Origin: JBMOLK01 sp049325575 | Lineage (GTDB): Bacteria > Bacillota > Clostridia > Acetivibrionales > Acetivibrionaceae | NCBI GenBank assembly: GCA_049325575.1 | Contig: JBMOLK010000005.1 | Span: 1 to 25,255 of the forward strand | Direction: 5' to 3' | Length of the DNA: 25,255 bases | Part shown: positions 1 through 9,467 of the stretch, piece by piece | Numbering within the stretch: the first letter of the stretch is position 1 | Layout: the number at the start of each line of letters is the position of its first letter | Position numbers and translations under genes: made by a program | The notes under the pieces: model-generated | The model's database searches: none | The model's input: only the letters and a program-made list of their open reading frames with translations | What the model was told of the DNA's origin: nothing

Positions 1-77
1 CTAGATTATTCTTTAGGCTTACCGTTAGATATCTTAAGTGGAATATACAATTTGTAAATAAATAAGGAGGAATCAAT

Positions 78-941
78 ATGTTTTCAAGAATTAATATAAA
101 AAAATTAGTGTTGTGGTTGGTAATAATATTTGTGTGCTCTGTTTCTCTAGGAACTGCTGTTTTATTTGCAAAAGGAGACATACCTTTTGTAAATACTTCC
201 GAAAACACAAGAGAGATTGATGAAGAAAAAGTATTTCCTGTTGAAGGCATAAAAAATATCAATGTAAGTACTGTAAGTAGTGATATAAAAATTATACCTG
301 TTGAGTCAGGCGAAATAAAAGTACACTACTATGGAAGTGTTTCAGGAAAAGGAGATGTTCCTGAACTGGTAACCGAAGTCAGCGGCGACGGACTTGATGT
401 TAGAATCAAGCATTACAAAAGGCCCGTTAAGATGTTTAGCTTTTATATGTACAAACTGAACATCGATATTTATGTGCCTAAGGGTTACTCTAACAGTTTA
501 AAGCTGACAACTGTTTCAGGAAAGATAACTACAGGTGATATAAATCTCCACAATTTAGCTTTGAGCAGCGTCTCAGGCGACCTCAATATATCTGGTGCTG
601 CCACTAAGAATATTGTAGCTTCAACAACTTCAGGAAACGCCAATCTAAATAGTGTTAGCGGTAATGCCAAACTAAGTTCTGTCTCTGGAAATATAACGGC
701 AGAGTTTTTAAGACTTGAAAGTGATATCAGTATCAGCACCGTATCAGGAAACAGTAGAATAAGCCTTCCTGAAAACGCAGACTTTGAGGTAAACTTCAAT
801 ACCACATCAGGTAATTTCAACAGCAATTTCCCCTTGGAAATAGGCGATCATAGCAAGCGTAATGTATCAGGTAAAACCGGAAGTGGTAAAAATACAATTC
901 AAGTTAAGTCTGTATCCGGTGATCTTGAAATTAAGAAATAA
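78..941 (+). CDS. Membrane-anchored DUF4097-type beta-repeat protein
   Basis: This is a 287-residue protein with an ATG start 8 nt after a good AAGGAGG ribosome binding site. Residues about 9-31 form one hydrophobic segment (signal anchor or uncleaved signal peptide). The rest should therefore lie outside the membrane. From about residue 45 on, short strands recur that end in a Ser-Gly turn (SVSGD, TTSGN, SVSGN, TVSGN, TTSGN, NVSGK, SVSGD). This is the hallmark of the DUF4097 adhesin-like beta-solenoid family. The function of that family is not firmly known. In Firmicutes its genes often sit beside PadR regulators and DUF1700 membrane proteins, but anything upstream lies outside this window. 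A hairpin terminator follows at 973-1001. No catalytic residues are visible. The family call is fairly sure and the role is open. Confidence 0.8.
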   Translation: MFSRINIKKLVLWLVIIFVCSVSLGTAVLFAKGDIPFVNTSENTREIDEEKVFPVEGIKNINVSTVSSDIKIIPVESGEIKVHYYGSVSGKGDVPELVTEVSGDGLDVRIKHYKRPVKMFSFYMYKLNIDIYVPKGYSNSLKLTTVSGKITTGDINLHNLALSSVSGDLNISGAATKNIVASTTSGNANLNSVSGNAKLSSVSGNITAEFLRLESDISISTVSGNSRISLPENADFEVNFNTTSGNFNSNFPLEIGDHSKRNVSGKTGSGKNTIQVKSVSGDLEIKK

Positions 942-972
942 GACATATTCCATATTGCTCGTGTATAGTTGT

Positions 973-1001
973 AATCTGGGGGAAACTAAACCCCCCGGAT
1001 T
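973..1001 (+). terminator. Rho-independent terminator of the DUF4097 gene
   Basis: Ten bases (AATCTGGGGG, 973-982) pair with CCCCCGGATT (992-1001) around a 9-nt A-rich loop, with a single G-U wobble in the + strand RNA. A short pyrimidine run (CTTT) follows. On the minus strand the same hairpin would carry one A-C mismatch and no T-run, so it mainly serves the + strand gene. It may also block readthrough from the convergent response-regulator gene, which ends at 1009. Confidence 0.65.
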
Positions 1002-1008
1002 CTTTGCG

Positions 1009-1671
1009 CTAAATCAGCTTGTTTTTGTATGCAAAACTTGCCAGTTGATTTCGGTCATTTAAATCAAGCTTTGCTAGAATTTCAGATATAATGTTTTTAG
1101 TCCTGCCAATGCTAAGACATATTTCTGAAGCTATCTCCTTATTATTCATACCCTGGGCAACCATACGTATAATCTCTACTTCCCTTTCCTTAAGCTCATA
1201 TTTATCATTTGTCCTGCATTTATCATTTGCCTTGCATTTGTCTTCATCGCTTTGAGGGTTAATCTGTCTTACAACAGAACTGAAGGGAGTCCTGCTGAAA
1301 ATACCGAATCCTTTAGCAGTATTCTTCACAGCCTGAATAAGTTCTTCAGGTGTAATTTCCTTTAATATGTATCCATCTGCACCGCTTTTTAAAGCCTCAA
1401 ATACGTTTTGATCATCTTCAAATGTCGTAAGAATCAGAACCTTTGTCCGTGAACACTTTTCTTTTATTAGCCTTGTTCCTTCAATTCCATTACATACAGG
1501 CATTTTTATATCCATCAGAACAAGGTCCACCTCTTTGTTCATACAAAGCTCAAAAGCGTCTCGTCCATTCTCTACACAATCTAAAACACTTATATCCGGG
1601 TCATTCTCAATAATGCTCTTAAGACTCTCACTCAAAAGTTTTTGATCATCTGCAATAACAACCCTGACCAT
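1009..1671 (-). CDS. NarL/LuxR-family response regulator
   Basis: This is a 220-residue two-component response regulator, a DNA-binding transcription factor. Residues 1-120 form a receiver with the acidic pair D8/D9, phospho-acceptor D54 (in VLMDIKMP), T82/T83 and K104. Residues about 155-220 form a LuxR-type helix-turn-helix (LKEREVEIIRMVAQGMNNKEIA). A longer reading frame begins at 1689, but the ATG at 1671 is preferred: it follows a GGGGGCGG purine run and places the receiver at its usual N-terminus. The linker holds a small tandem repeat (NDKCKA/NDKCRT/NDK). The gene is last in an operon, just after a membrane-protein gene and downstream of a hybrid kinase whose transmitter is of the HisKA_3 type. 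That type normally pairs with NarL regulators, so the big kinase is the likely phosphate donor. Its target genes are unknown. Confidence 0.92.
   Translation of the reverse strand: MVRVVIADDQKLLSESLKSIIENDPDISVLDCVENGRDAFELCMNKEVDLVLMDIKMPVCNGIEGTRLIKEKCSRTKVLILTTFEDDQNVFEALKSGADGYILKEITPEELIQAVKNTAKGFGIFSRTPFSSVVRQINPQSDEDKCKANDKCRTNDKYELKEREVEIIRMVAQGMNNKEIASEICLSIGRTKNIISEILAKLDLNDRNQLASFAYKNKLI
1197..1250 (-). repeat. 18-bp tandem duplication in the response-regulator linker
   Basis: About two and a half copies of an 18-bp unit (core catttatcatttg) encode the hydrophilic linker repeat NDKC(K/R)(A/T). It lies between receiver and DNA-binding domain and keeps the frame, so it changes only linker length. 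Confidence 0.6.
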
Positions 1672-1688
1672 AATCCGCCCCCATACCA

Positions 1689-2306
1689 TTATTCAATAAC
1701 ATCAGATACTACCTTATATATATCCATAGCCCTGTTTCTAAGATTACTCTCCAATAGCTCCCTGTAAATAAACTCAACAAGCATACCTGCTGCAAACCAG
1801 GTAAAGAATAAAAACACTGAAGTCATGTTTAGAATATGCCCTGCATCACTATAATACCAAATTTTATACCCTGTAGTCCACAAAAGAATAAATCCTGCTA
1901 TAAGTTCAAATATAGTGATTGCAATGGAATACAAAGTACCTCTGACAATCCAGTTTAGATTAAAGCGCCTTGAGAGCTTATATATACGTTCAAGTATCAG
2001 AACTGAGCAAAGTCCATTAACCGGAAACATCCAAAGAGAGCACTGTCCGTAAAATGTGTACCAGGGTGCTTCCCATATGTTGTTTAAATTCAGTCTTTCA
2101 TCAACACTCCATTCTGTCATGAATGCCCAACTAGTTACCGGAATCATTCTTCCTATCTTTACAAAGGTATAGTTGCATACTTCTGCAAACACCCCTACCA
2201 TACCATATATGAAAAATCTTAAAAAAGCGAAAGACCCTTTCCTTAAAAGCGCGTCTAAGGTCTTTACTCTTACTAGTTTAACTTTAATAAGTTTTTTAGC
2301 CCCCAC
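1689..2306 (-). CDS. TMEM229/CmpB-like polytopic membrane protein
   Basis: This is a 205-residue membrane protein with about four hydrophobic segments (roughly residues 28-48, 90-108, 122-145 and 158-180). The signature pieces RFFIYGMVGVFAEV, ERIYKLSRRF, YSIAITIFELIAGFILL and WYYSD followed by TWFAAGMLVEFIY resemble the TMEM229 family. That family is grouped with the proteins annotated as putative ABC-transporter type IV (CmpB). Its biochemical role is not established. Translation probably starts at GTG (2306), 9 nt after a G-rich AGGGGGG site. The stop codon lies 18 nt upstream of the preferred start of the response-regulator gene, and the giant kinase gene ends 81 nt upstream. This implies one transcript and a membrane role for the signalling pathway, perhaps as sensor or anchor. 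The link is inference from gene order only. Confidence 0.72.
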   Translation of the reverse strand: MGAKKLIKVKLVRVKTLDALLRKGSFAFLRFFIYGMVGVFAEVCNYTFVKIGRMIPVTSWAFMTEWSVDERLNLNNIWEAPWYTFYGQCSLWMFPVNGLCSVLILERIYKLSRRFNLNWIVRGTLYSIAITIFELIAGFILLWTTGYKIWYYSDAGHILNMTSVFLFFTWFAAGMLVEFIYRELLESNLRNRAMDIYKVVSDVIE

Positions 2307-2387
2307 TATTTTCTACCCCCCTAAGATTTTTACTAAATGTTATCTATAAAAAGTAATTTGTTAAGGCTTTATTAATCATTAAGCAAA

Positions 2388-5300
2388 CTATACTTCCAAG
2401 GGAATTTCAACGTTAATTTTAAAACCTAAATTTACATCAGTTATAACACTAACGCTGCCTTTCAACTCATTAATACGCTCTTCAATACCGGTTAGTCCAA
2501 ATCCCTTCTTAACATTATTACAACCCTCACCGTCATCACTTATTACCAAATTAATCCTACCATTTATAAATTTTATGTCAATAGTTATGTTTTTGGCTTT
2601 TCCATGACGAACAGAATTTGTCATTGCCTCCTGGCAAACCTTAAATAAAGTATAAGAATACGCCGGATTACGGTAGTCATATATACCATCTATAGAGAGG
2701 TCAATATTTACACCTGACATCTTAAAGTCCTCAACCAGTTTATTTAATGCAGTTATGAACTTATTAACCTCCAGTTTTTCCGGAACAAGCCCGTATATGG
2801 ATCTCTTTAATTCCTTCATACCCTCTCTTGCCGTACTTATAGCATCACTAAGCTTTTGTTCCGCTTTTAGAGGATTATTCTTTATTTCCATTTTGCAAAC
2901 CTCAAGAAGCTTTATTAAAAGTACCATGCTGTGTCCCAATGTATCATGTACATCCATTGCAAAGCGGTTCCTTTCCTTGGTTACTGCAAGTTCCTCAACG
3001 GTCTGTGCGTATTCCTTAAGCTTTTCTATCATCTCTTCCAGTTCCGTATTTTTGTCGTTTAACTCATCTGCAAGACTTTTATACTCCAGGTTCAATCTCT
3101 CAAGCTGTTCTGTTCTTTGAACCACTCTATGCTCGAGGGTGTTATTCCACATCTTTATCTCATCCCTAGACCTCTCAATCTCTTCCGAGTACACCTTTAA
3201 CCTCTTATATAATCTGGCGTTTTCAACCGATACACCAGCCTGGCAAGCAATTAAGTCCAATACTTTAAGGTCGTCGCTTGAAAACAGACCACCTAAAAGA
3301 CTGTTATCCAGATATATAACACCTATCATTTGCCCTTTAGACATTATAGGTGCACACATCACCGATCTTATTCTATTAATAATTATACTGGACTCTGTAT
3401 TGAGGTTTTCATCCATTAAAGCATCCGAAACACTAATGGGTACCCTTTCTGTTTCAACTCTTCTAATGATGCTTCTGCTTCCCCTAAAGCCTTCTGCATT
3501 TATTTCTTCCTTTGAAACATTTCTTGCTACAAACACCTCCAGCTTTCTATCACCCTCTTCAGGATATAGATACAGAATTCCTCTTTGAGCTCCTACGTGC
3601 TCCAATACACTATCCATAATCTTTTCCAAAAGCTCATCCAGGTCAAGAATTGAACTTAGGTATCTGCTTGTATTAAGTATTGTAGACAGTCTTCTTTCTG
3701 CATTCAATCTGATCATGGTGTTTAAGGAATTTTGATCCTCTTCCATATGCTTTATTTCCATGTGAGCCGCACATTTAGCGATATATTCTTTAACACCAAT
3801 CTCTTTAAATATCATATACGCAGTATTAAAGCTGCTCCTGGACTTACCATCAAATCCGCCGGCCTTATAAAAGATCCCTAGCTCATATAGTCCTTTTGCA
3901 AGCTCATATTTCCTGTCAATCTTTCTTGTGTATACTACACTTTGCATTAAATACTTTCTGGCAAGCCCTGTCTTGCCTATAAGAAAATAGTACTTACCCA
4001 TACACCTTAGGGCTGTACCGTAATGATTTGCCCATAATCTTGTTTTCCTTAGGGCTTGTTTACATAGGGCAAATACTCTTCTGGATTCACCCTTTTTCTT
4101 CTTCCCATCCTTGTATTTAATCTCTAATTTTTTGATAAGCACTTCTGCAAGGCAAGTATAGGCATTCACCGTATAATCCTTTATGAATGAGTTGCTTTCA
4201 TTAAGGCTCTTTGCCTCTTTCAGGTATTTTTCCGCCTCATCAAAGCGTTCCCTCTCCAACTCCATATAACCCGTACAAATGAGGCTGCAGCAGTACAGGT
4301 ACTGGTCCTTGAACTTTTCCCGCAGCTCCAATACCTTGTCAAGATACTCTTTGGCATCGTCAAAACTGCCGCTTTCAACATAGCAGTAAGACATTTCAAT
4401 ATATGCAGAGATCATCCCATAGGTATTATTAATTCTCTGACTTACGTCAAGATATTTTCCGTTAAGATCTATACACTTTTTATACTGTGACGTGAACCTG
4501 TATCCATAACTAAGTGCGCTTAAGGCCATTCCAAGTTCCCACATATCCCCTATCTTTACAAACATCTCCCTCGCCTTATCAAGGATGTTAATACTTTCAG
4601 AATGCATACCCTTCCAGGAATATGCAAATCCCGATAACTGATAGCACTGTGCTACTCCCCACTCATCCCCTATCTCTTCTCTTAGCCTTAAGGCTTCCAA
4701 CTGGTATTTCTGTGATCTCTTAAAAAGAGAAATTGATGCTAAAAAGCCTGCATAACTACTTATACTTAGTCCATGCTCTTTGGTCTTGGCAAGCCTTGTT
4801 TCTGTCAGATTCAACATCCTTATAGTATTACAGGGTACTTTGCTTAAATCCCTCAACATATACATCCAGTTCAGCACTAGATATGCCTGTATTATTTCTT
4901 TATCCTCATCCTTATGGGAACAGGATTCATCCTTTTTGTTCCCATTTAAAAATATATTGTGAAAAACATGAGTAACAAGCTCGCTGCAAAGCCTGATAAT
5001 CCACTCCGCTTTACTAACAGGAAGCCTCTCCCCCAAAAGCGTAAGACTGTTTGATAAATTCTCCTCACACTCTTTCCAGCAGCCTTTTTTAAAATTGGCT
5101 ATACCTATCTTCCTGTAAGCCCGGGCTTTGTTAATAGGTTCAGGTATAAAGGGAAGTATTTCTTTTAGAACCATGATAGCATCATCATTTTTTCCCATGG
5201 TAAGATATACATCCACTAGATTCGAACAGCAGTTTATCCACTCCTCAATATTTGCTTCCTTCTTCATCTTAAGAAGGCTTATCCCCGTAATATAGTATTT

Positions 5301-7529
5301 TACAGCCTCTTCATTGGCATATGTGGATTTTGCCTTATTTGCAGCAGGTATAATGTATTGCAGTGTTTTCTCGTTTTCACCGGCTTCGACATAATGGTGA
5401 ACAAGTTCGAAGAGTACATCATCTATGCTGCCTTCTGATTCTTCTATAGCTTTTGCAACCTCAAGGTGCAATTTTCTTCTTTCCTCTTCCTCAATCATCT
5501 GGTAAAAGGCTTCCCTTATCCTGTCGTGTACAAATAGAATCCTTCTTTTATCTTTTATTCTTTCAATTAGCTGCAAGGAGATAAAGATATCAATTGTTTC
5601 TATAAACCTGTCCATGCTTAGCTTCACAAGTTTATAAAGAAGAGAGATTTCAACTTCTCTCCCTATTACTGCAGCCTTAGATAATATCTCCATCTGCTCC
5701 TTTGAAAGCATATTTATTCTTTTAAGGATTACCTCAAGCATACTTCCGGAAACAGGTATACTCTCAAGCTTATCCCAATCCAGCTCCCAGGAGCCTCTTT
5801 TTAAGGTTACTGCACCTTTCTCAACCAATTCTCTTAATAAGTTTATTGCAAAGAGCGGGTTTCCTCCCGTCTTATTGTGAATAAGCCCTGTGAGCTGCTC
5901 TTTATTCTCCGTCTTCTCCCCAAGTATCCCAGTTATGAGCCCGCTTAGTTTTTCAAAATCCAGTGGTACCAGTTCTATCTCATTAAGTGGATATTTCTTA
6001 CTTAGGGCTTCATCCTTCAGGCCACAAAGTCCATGGTCACTGTCAACCTCGTTATTTCTGTACGTCCCTATTATTAAAAGCTTTTCGTGCCCCATTCCTC
6101 TTAGAATTTCTTTTAATAGGTTCAAACTACCTTCATCAGCCCAGTGTAAGTCATCAAGGAAATAAACTATAACAGTGTCGGAAGGAAGATTTATAAAGAA
6201 TTCAGCCAAAACCATCAGAAGTCTCTGATTCTCTCTCTCGGGCTCCAGGGGCATAATTTTGTGTGATCTATCCAGATATTTTTCCATAGATGGGTTTAGT
6301 CCGATAAATATTTCACCAAAAGGCCCTACTATTTCTCTAAGCCTTTCCCTCTCCTTTTCAAACTCGTCATGCTCCATCCTCTCAATATATCTTATATACT
6401 CATTTATAAGTTCTTTAAATATTTGATATGGAATCTTGCTTTTCTGGTCAACACATCTTGCTTTAAGAAATATGCCGTCCTGTTCTAAAACAATCCGGGA
6501 AATCTCATCTACCAACCCGGTTTTTCCAACACCTGCTTCTCCGCCTATCAGTAAAATACCTGCCAATCCGCTTTTTGAACCCTCTAAAAGCTCCCCGGCT
6601 CTTTTTATTTCCATTTCTCTTCCGACAATTCTAGTATTATAAGTAAGTTTTACTTTTGGGTCGTTATGCCCCGGTATAAAGCTGTAATTACCCTTAGCAA
6701 TTTCACCTATGTCATATAACAGACCGGAAGCGCTCTGATATCTTTGGTCTGGGTCCTTAAGCAGAAGCTTCATAACCACTTCGTTTAGTGAATAAGGTAT
6801 ATCTTCCTTTACTTTGTATAATTCCGGGGGTTGAAATGCCAGGTGCTGGTGCAGGATCTTGTTTACATCATTACCTTTAAAAGGAGGTTCTTCTGCAAGT
6901 AAAGTATAGAGAATCACACCTAAAGAATACAAATCACTTCTTTCATCCACTCTTTTATTGAGTATTCCTGTAGCCTCCGGTGACATGTATCCAAAAGTGC
7001 CTACAACTTCATCTTCTCCATTTAACTCTCCAAATTCAAGAATATATGATACTCCAAAGTCAAGGAGCTTTACATTAAGCACTCCTTTACTTCTCTCTAA
7101 AAAAACATTACCGGGTTTTAAATCCCTGTGTATAATAGACTTGCTATGTACATACTTCAAAGTCTCCGCCAATTGTCTTACTATTTCCAAAGCTTCACCG
7201 GGAGTGAACTTATGGCTGTTTTTTATTAACTCATCCAAACTCTCGCCTTCTAAAAGCTCCGTAACCAAATAAGGTTTACCCTCGTAATCTCCTGTGTCAA
7301 AAACCCTTATAATATTGGGGTGGGTGAGTCGGCTGATAATATCCACTTCTTTTCTAAACCTTATAATATCTTCAATATATCTGGTTGTAGCTTTTTCCTT
7401 CATGAATTTAACAGCAACAAAAGAGCCGTTGTCTAAGTCCTCTGCCTTGCAGACGAAGCTGGTTCCTCCCTCTCCTATCAACTCAATGGTTCTATATCTG
7501 TTTTTAAGGATTATACCTTTAAGATCCAT
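2388..7529 (-). CDS. Giant Ser/Thr kinase - AAA ATPase - TPR - GAF - histidine kinase
   Basis: This is a 1713-residue multidomain signalling protein with no membrane segment. The order is as follows. A Hanks-type Ser/Thr kinase (about 11-280) has the glycine loop IGEGGTS, VAVK Lys41, HRDLKPGN Asp136 and DFG Asp157, so it looks active. An AAA-type STAND-like ATPase (about 300-690) has Walker A GGEAGVGKT at 329-337. A long TPR-like helical region follows (about 700-1260), then a GAF domain (about 1285-1440) and a coiled coil (1445-1520). The last part is a HisKA_3 transmitter with His1528 in VHDTLGHS, an N-box around Asn1638 and GFGLTGIEER. The architecture matches the HstK-type dual kinases known from cyanobacteria and other bacteria. 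The ATG at 7529 follows GGGAG at 8 nt; the upstream ATG (7565) and TTG (7592) lack a site. It is first in an operon with a membrane protein and a NarL regulator, which is its likely phosphate acceptor. The signal is unknown. Confidence 0.92.
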   Translation of the reverse strand: MDLKGIILKNRYRTIELIGEGGTSFVCKAEDLDNGSFVAVKFMKEKATTRYIEDIIRFRKEVDIISRLTHPNIIRVFDTGDYEGKPYLVTELLEGESLDELIKNSHKFTPGEALEIVRQLAETLKYVHSKSIIHRDLKPGNVFLERSKGVLNVKLLDFGVSYILEFGELNGEDEVVGTFGYMSPEATGILNKRVDERSDLYSLGVILYTLLAEEPPFKGNDVNKILHQHLAFQPPELYKVKEDIPYSLNEVVMKLLLKDPDQRYQSASGLLYDIGEIAKGNYSFIPGHNDPKVKLTYNTRIVGREMEIKRAGELLEGSKSGLAGILLIGGEAGVGKTGLVDEISRIVLEQDGIFLKARCVDQKSKIPYQIFKELINEYIRYIERMEHDEFEKERERLREIVGPFGEIFIGLNPSMEKYLDRSHKIMPLEPERENQRLLMVLAEFFINLPSDTVIVYFLDDLHWADEGSLNLLKEILRGMGHEKLLIIGTYRNNEVDSDHGLCGLKDEALSKKYPLNEIELVPLDFEKLSGLITGILGEKTENKEQLTGLIHNKTGGNPLFAINLLRELVEKGAVTLKRGSWELDWDKLESIPVSGSMLEVILKRINMLSKEQMEILSKAAVIGREVEISLLYKLVKLSMDRFIETIDIFISLQLIERIKDKRRILFVHDRIREAFYQMIEEEERRKLHLEVAKAIEESEGSIDDVLFELVHHYVEAGENEKTLQYIIPAANKAKSTYANEEAVKYYITGISLLKMKKEANIEEWINCCSNLVDVYLTMGKNDDAIMVLKEILPFIPEPINKARAYRKIGIANFKKGCWKECEENLSNSLTLLGERLPVSKAEWIIRLCSELVTHVFHNIFLNGNKKDESCSHKDEDKEIIQAYLVLNWMYMLRDLSKVPCNTIRMLNLTETRLAKTKEHGLSISSYAGFLASISLFKRSQKYQLEALRLREEIGDEWGVAQCYQLSGFAYSWKGMHSESINILDKAREMFVKIGDMWELGMALSALSYGYRFTSQYKKCIDLNGKYLDVSQRINNTYGMISAYIEMSYCYVESGSFDDAKEYLDKVLELREKFKDQYLYCCSLICTGYMELERERFDEAEKYLKEAKSLNESNSFIKDYTVNAYTCLAEVLIKKLEIKYKDGKKKKGESRRVFALCKQALRKTRLWANHYGTALRCMGKYYFLIGKTGLARKYLMQSVVYTRKIDRKYELAKGLYELGIFYKAGGFDGKSRSSFNTAYMIFKEIGVKEYIAKCAAHMEIKHMEEDQNSLNTMIRLNAERRLSTILNTSRYLSSILDLDELLEKIMDSVLEHVGAQRGILYLYPEEGDRKLEVFVARNVSKEEINAEGFRGSRSIIRRVETERVPISVSDALMDENLNTESSIIINRIRSVMCAPIMSKGQMIGVIYLDNSLLGGLFSSDDLKVLDLIACQAGVSVENARLYKRLKVYSEEIERSRDEIKMWNNTLEHRVVQRTEQLERLNLEYKSLADELNDKNTELEEMIEKLKEYAQTVEELAVTKERNRFAMDVHDTLGHSMVLLIKLLEVCKMEIKNNPLKAEQKLSDAISTAREGMKELKRSIYGLVPEKLEVNKFITALNKLVEDFKMSGVNIDLSIDGIYDYRNPAYSYTLFKVCQEAMTNSVRHGKAKNITIDIKFINGRINLVISDDGEGCNNVKKGFGLTGIEERINELKGSVSVITDVNLGFKINVEIPLEV

Positions 7530-7618
7530 AGTCACAGCTCCCAATAAATGGCTTATATTTTCCATAGCTATAATACCATATAATGAGCCCAAATTAAATG
7601 ATTTTAGTTAAATATATG

Positions 7619-7670
7619 GTAACGAATATTTCGTTACTATAGTCACACCCATACCGTTAAATTTCGTTAC
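7619..7670. promoter_or_regulatory. Palindromic operator-like cluster before the ABC gene
   Basis: In the 220-bp divergent region between the kinase and ABC genes, GTAACGAA (7619-7626) and TTCGTTAC (7630-7637) form a perfect 8-bp inverted repeat with a 3-nt centre. It is followed by ACTATAGTCACA (7636-7647) and another TTTCGTTAC (7662-7670). The same words recur at 12984-13042. This layout suits a dimeric repressor or activator, but no cognate regulator is encoded in the window. Confidence 0.5.
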
Positions 7671-7751
7671 TTCTGGCACTTCCAAAAGGACGGTCCTATG
7701 TTATATGCTAATAAAAGTTAGTAATGCAATACTCTACAGGCGGTGAACACC

Positions 7752-9419
7752 TTGAGGACATTTACACTTGTTAAAAGTTACCTTTTAAGTCAAAAAACAA
7801 ATTTCTTTTTCTTTATATTTCTAAGCTTTACGGTTTGGCTTCTATCCATATCCCTGCCATATTTGACAGGCAGATACATAAATATACTTATAAATACAAA
7901 AGAAAGAAGCAGAGTATATAACTTTACAGCAATATTGGCAGTCATATTGGCCTTGGACATTATCCTTTCATTTCTTAAAAGCATGGCAGCAGTTAAAATC
8001 AAGACAAAGGCTTCCTTTGAACTTAATTTGAATTTATTTGAGCATATAAAAAGATTACCTCTCCCTTATCTTGGCAGTATAAATACCAAGTGTCTGACAG
8101 ACCGGATAAATATGGACTCCCGTACTGTAGCATATTTTACAGTCGACAACCTGATTAATGTTTTTACAGGTCTTCTCTCATTTATTTTTATTGGTTTTTT
8201 TGCTTTGACTGTAAATAAGATAATTGCTCTGTTTCTATTTATACTTGTCCCTGTTTATGCCATAGTCTATCTTGTTTTTAAGGAGCACATCCAGAAAAGA
8301 GAACGTGATTATAATGAAAAACAGAACAAGCTCTCTTATAAAATGAATGAGCAGACTTCTAAAGTCAGACTGATAAAGATAAATTCCTGGTTTGATGTCC
8401 TGTCCAGAGACCTTAAAGCAGCTTTTAACGATGTACTAAAATCAGCTTTCAGCTTCACGAAAATCTCCAGTATGTACTCGGGTATGTCACAAATTATCAG
8501 CCATCTTACAAAAATATCATTTTTTTTAGTTGGGGGACTTGCTGTATTAAACAATAAGATGACAATAGGTGAGTTTATTACTATCAACGCTTACTTTTAT
8601 ATACTTCTTGAGTGTACATCCTACTTTATGGATCTGGGAAGGTCATATCAGGAAACTCTTGTTTCGTATGTCAGGATTAAGGAGATCCTGGATATGAAGC
8701 CTGAACCCAATGGAAAAGAAATTCTAAATTCCGTAAACCAGATAGAGCTTCGAGATGTTTCTTTTAGTTTTGACAAAAGAAAGTATATTTTAAACGGGCT
8801 AAACTGTAAATTCAAAAGAGGTAATGTATACTGCATCACAGGAAGAAGCGGCATCGCAAAAAACACATTTATCGACCTCATGACAGGGCTTGTAATTGGT
8901 TATACAGGTGATATTTTATATAATTCAACAAACATTAAAGACCTGGACTTGTATTCGCTAAGGGAAAACCTGATAGGTGTAAGCGAGCAGGACCCTGCTT
9001 TATTCAATGATTCCATATTGAATAATTTGACTTACGGCCTTAAAGAATACGATATTGAAACTATAAACAAAGTGTGTGAAAAAGTAAATGTACAGGACTG
9101 GGTTAATCAGCAGCCCAATGGTCTGGATTCACACATCAGCGAAGATATTAACAGCATTTCCAAAGGAAATAAGAAGAGATTTTCCTTAGCGAGAATGCTT
9201 CTTAAGGACACAGATGTCCTGATTTTTGATGACCCGGTTTCGGCTAATGACCAATGCAGCTTAACATGTTTTAAAAATGTTATTGAAGAACTAAGAGGAA
9301 ACAAAATAATAATTATCATAACCCGTTGTGAAGGTATTCTTGATATGGCAGATGAAATTATATCCCTCCATGACGAAGTAACAGAACCGTCTTATGCCGG
9401 CTCTTTTAGAACAGCATAA
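7752..9419 (+). CDS. ABC exporter half-molecule with degenerate ATPase domain
   Basis: This is a 555-residue fusion of a type-I exporter membrane domain (about 1-310, five to six hydrophobic segments) and a nucleotide-binding domain (about 330-540). The fold is of the MdlB/HlyB/MsbA type, but the ATPase motifs are eroded. Walker A reads GRSGIAKNT (364-372; Lys370 kept, the usual Gly before it is Ala). The signature LSGGQ is ISKGN (469-473). Walker B ends in Asp493-Asp494 instead of Asp-Glu. The switch-His position reads ITRC with Arg525 instead of ITHR. The Q-loop (EQDPALFNDSI) is intact. Such changes are typical of the non-catalytic half of heterodimeric exporters, yet no partner gene is adjacent. 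The start is probably TTG (7752), because AGGCGGTGA at the nominal GTG (7743) reads better as its ribosome binding site. The substrate is unknown. It stands alone between divergent and convergent genes. Confidence 0.85.
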   Translation: MRTFTLVKSYLLSQKTNFFFFIFLSFTVWLLSISLPYLTGRYINILINTKERSRVYNFTAILAVILALDIILSFLKSMAAVKIKTKASFELNLNLFEHIKRLPLPYLGSINTKCLTDRINMDSRTVAYFTVDNLINVFTGLLSFIFIGFFALTVNKIIALFLFILVPVYAIVYLVFKEHIQKRERDYNEKQNKLSYKMNEQTSKVRLIKINSWFDVLSRDLKAAFNDVLKSAFSFTKISSMYSGMSQIISHLTKISFFLVGGLAVLNNKMTIGEFITINAYFYILLECTSYFMDLGRSYQETLVSYVRIKEILDMKPEPNGKEILNSVNQIELRDVSFSFDKRKYILNGLNCKFKRGNVYCITGRSGIAKNTFIDLMTGLVIGYTGDILYNSTNIKDLDLYSLRENLIGVSEQDPALFNDSILNNLTYGLKEYDIETINKVCEKVNVQDWVNQQPNGLDSHISEDINSISKGNKKRFSLARMLLKDTDVLIFDDPVSANDQCSLTCFKNVIEELRGNKIIIIITRCEGILDMADEIISLHDEVTEPSYAGSFRTA

Positions 9420-9467
9420 GAGAATTTTTACACTATCCTTTAAGTTAAAATTATTGTTATATTACTC

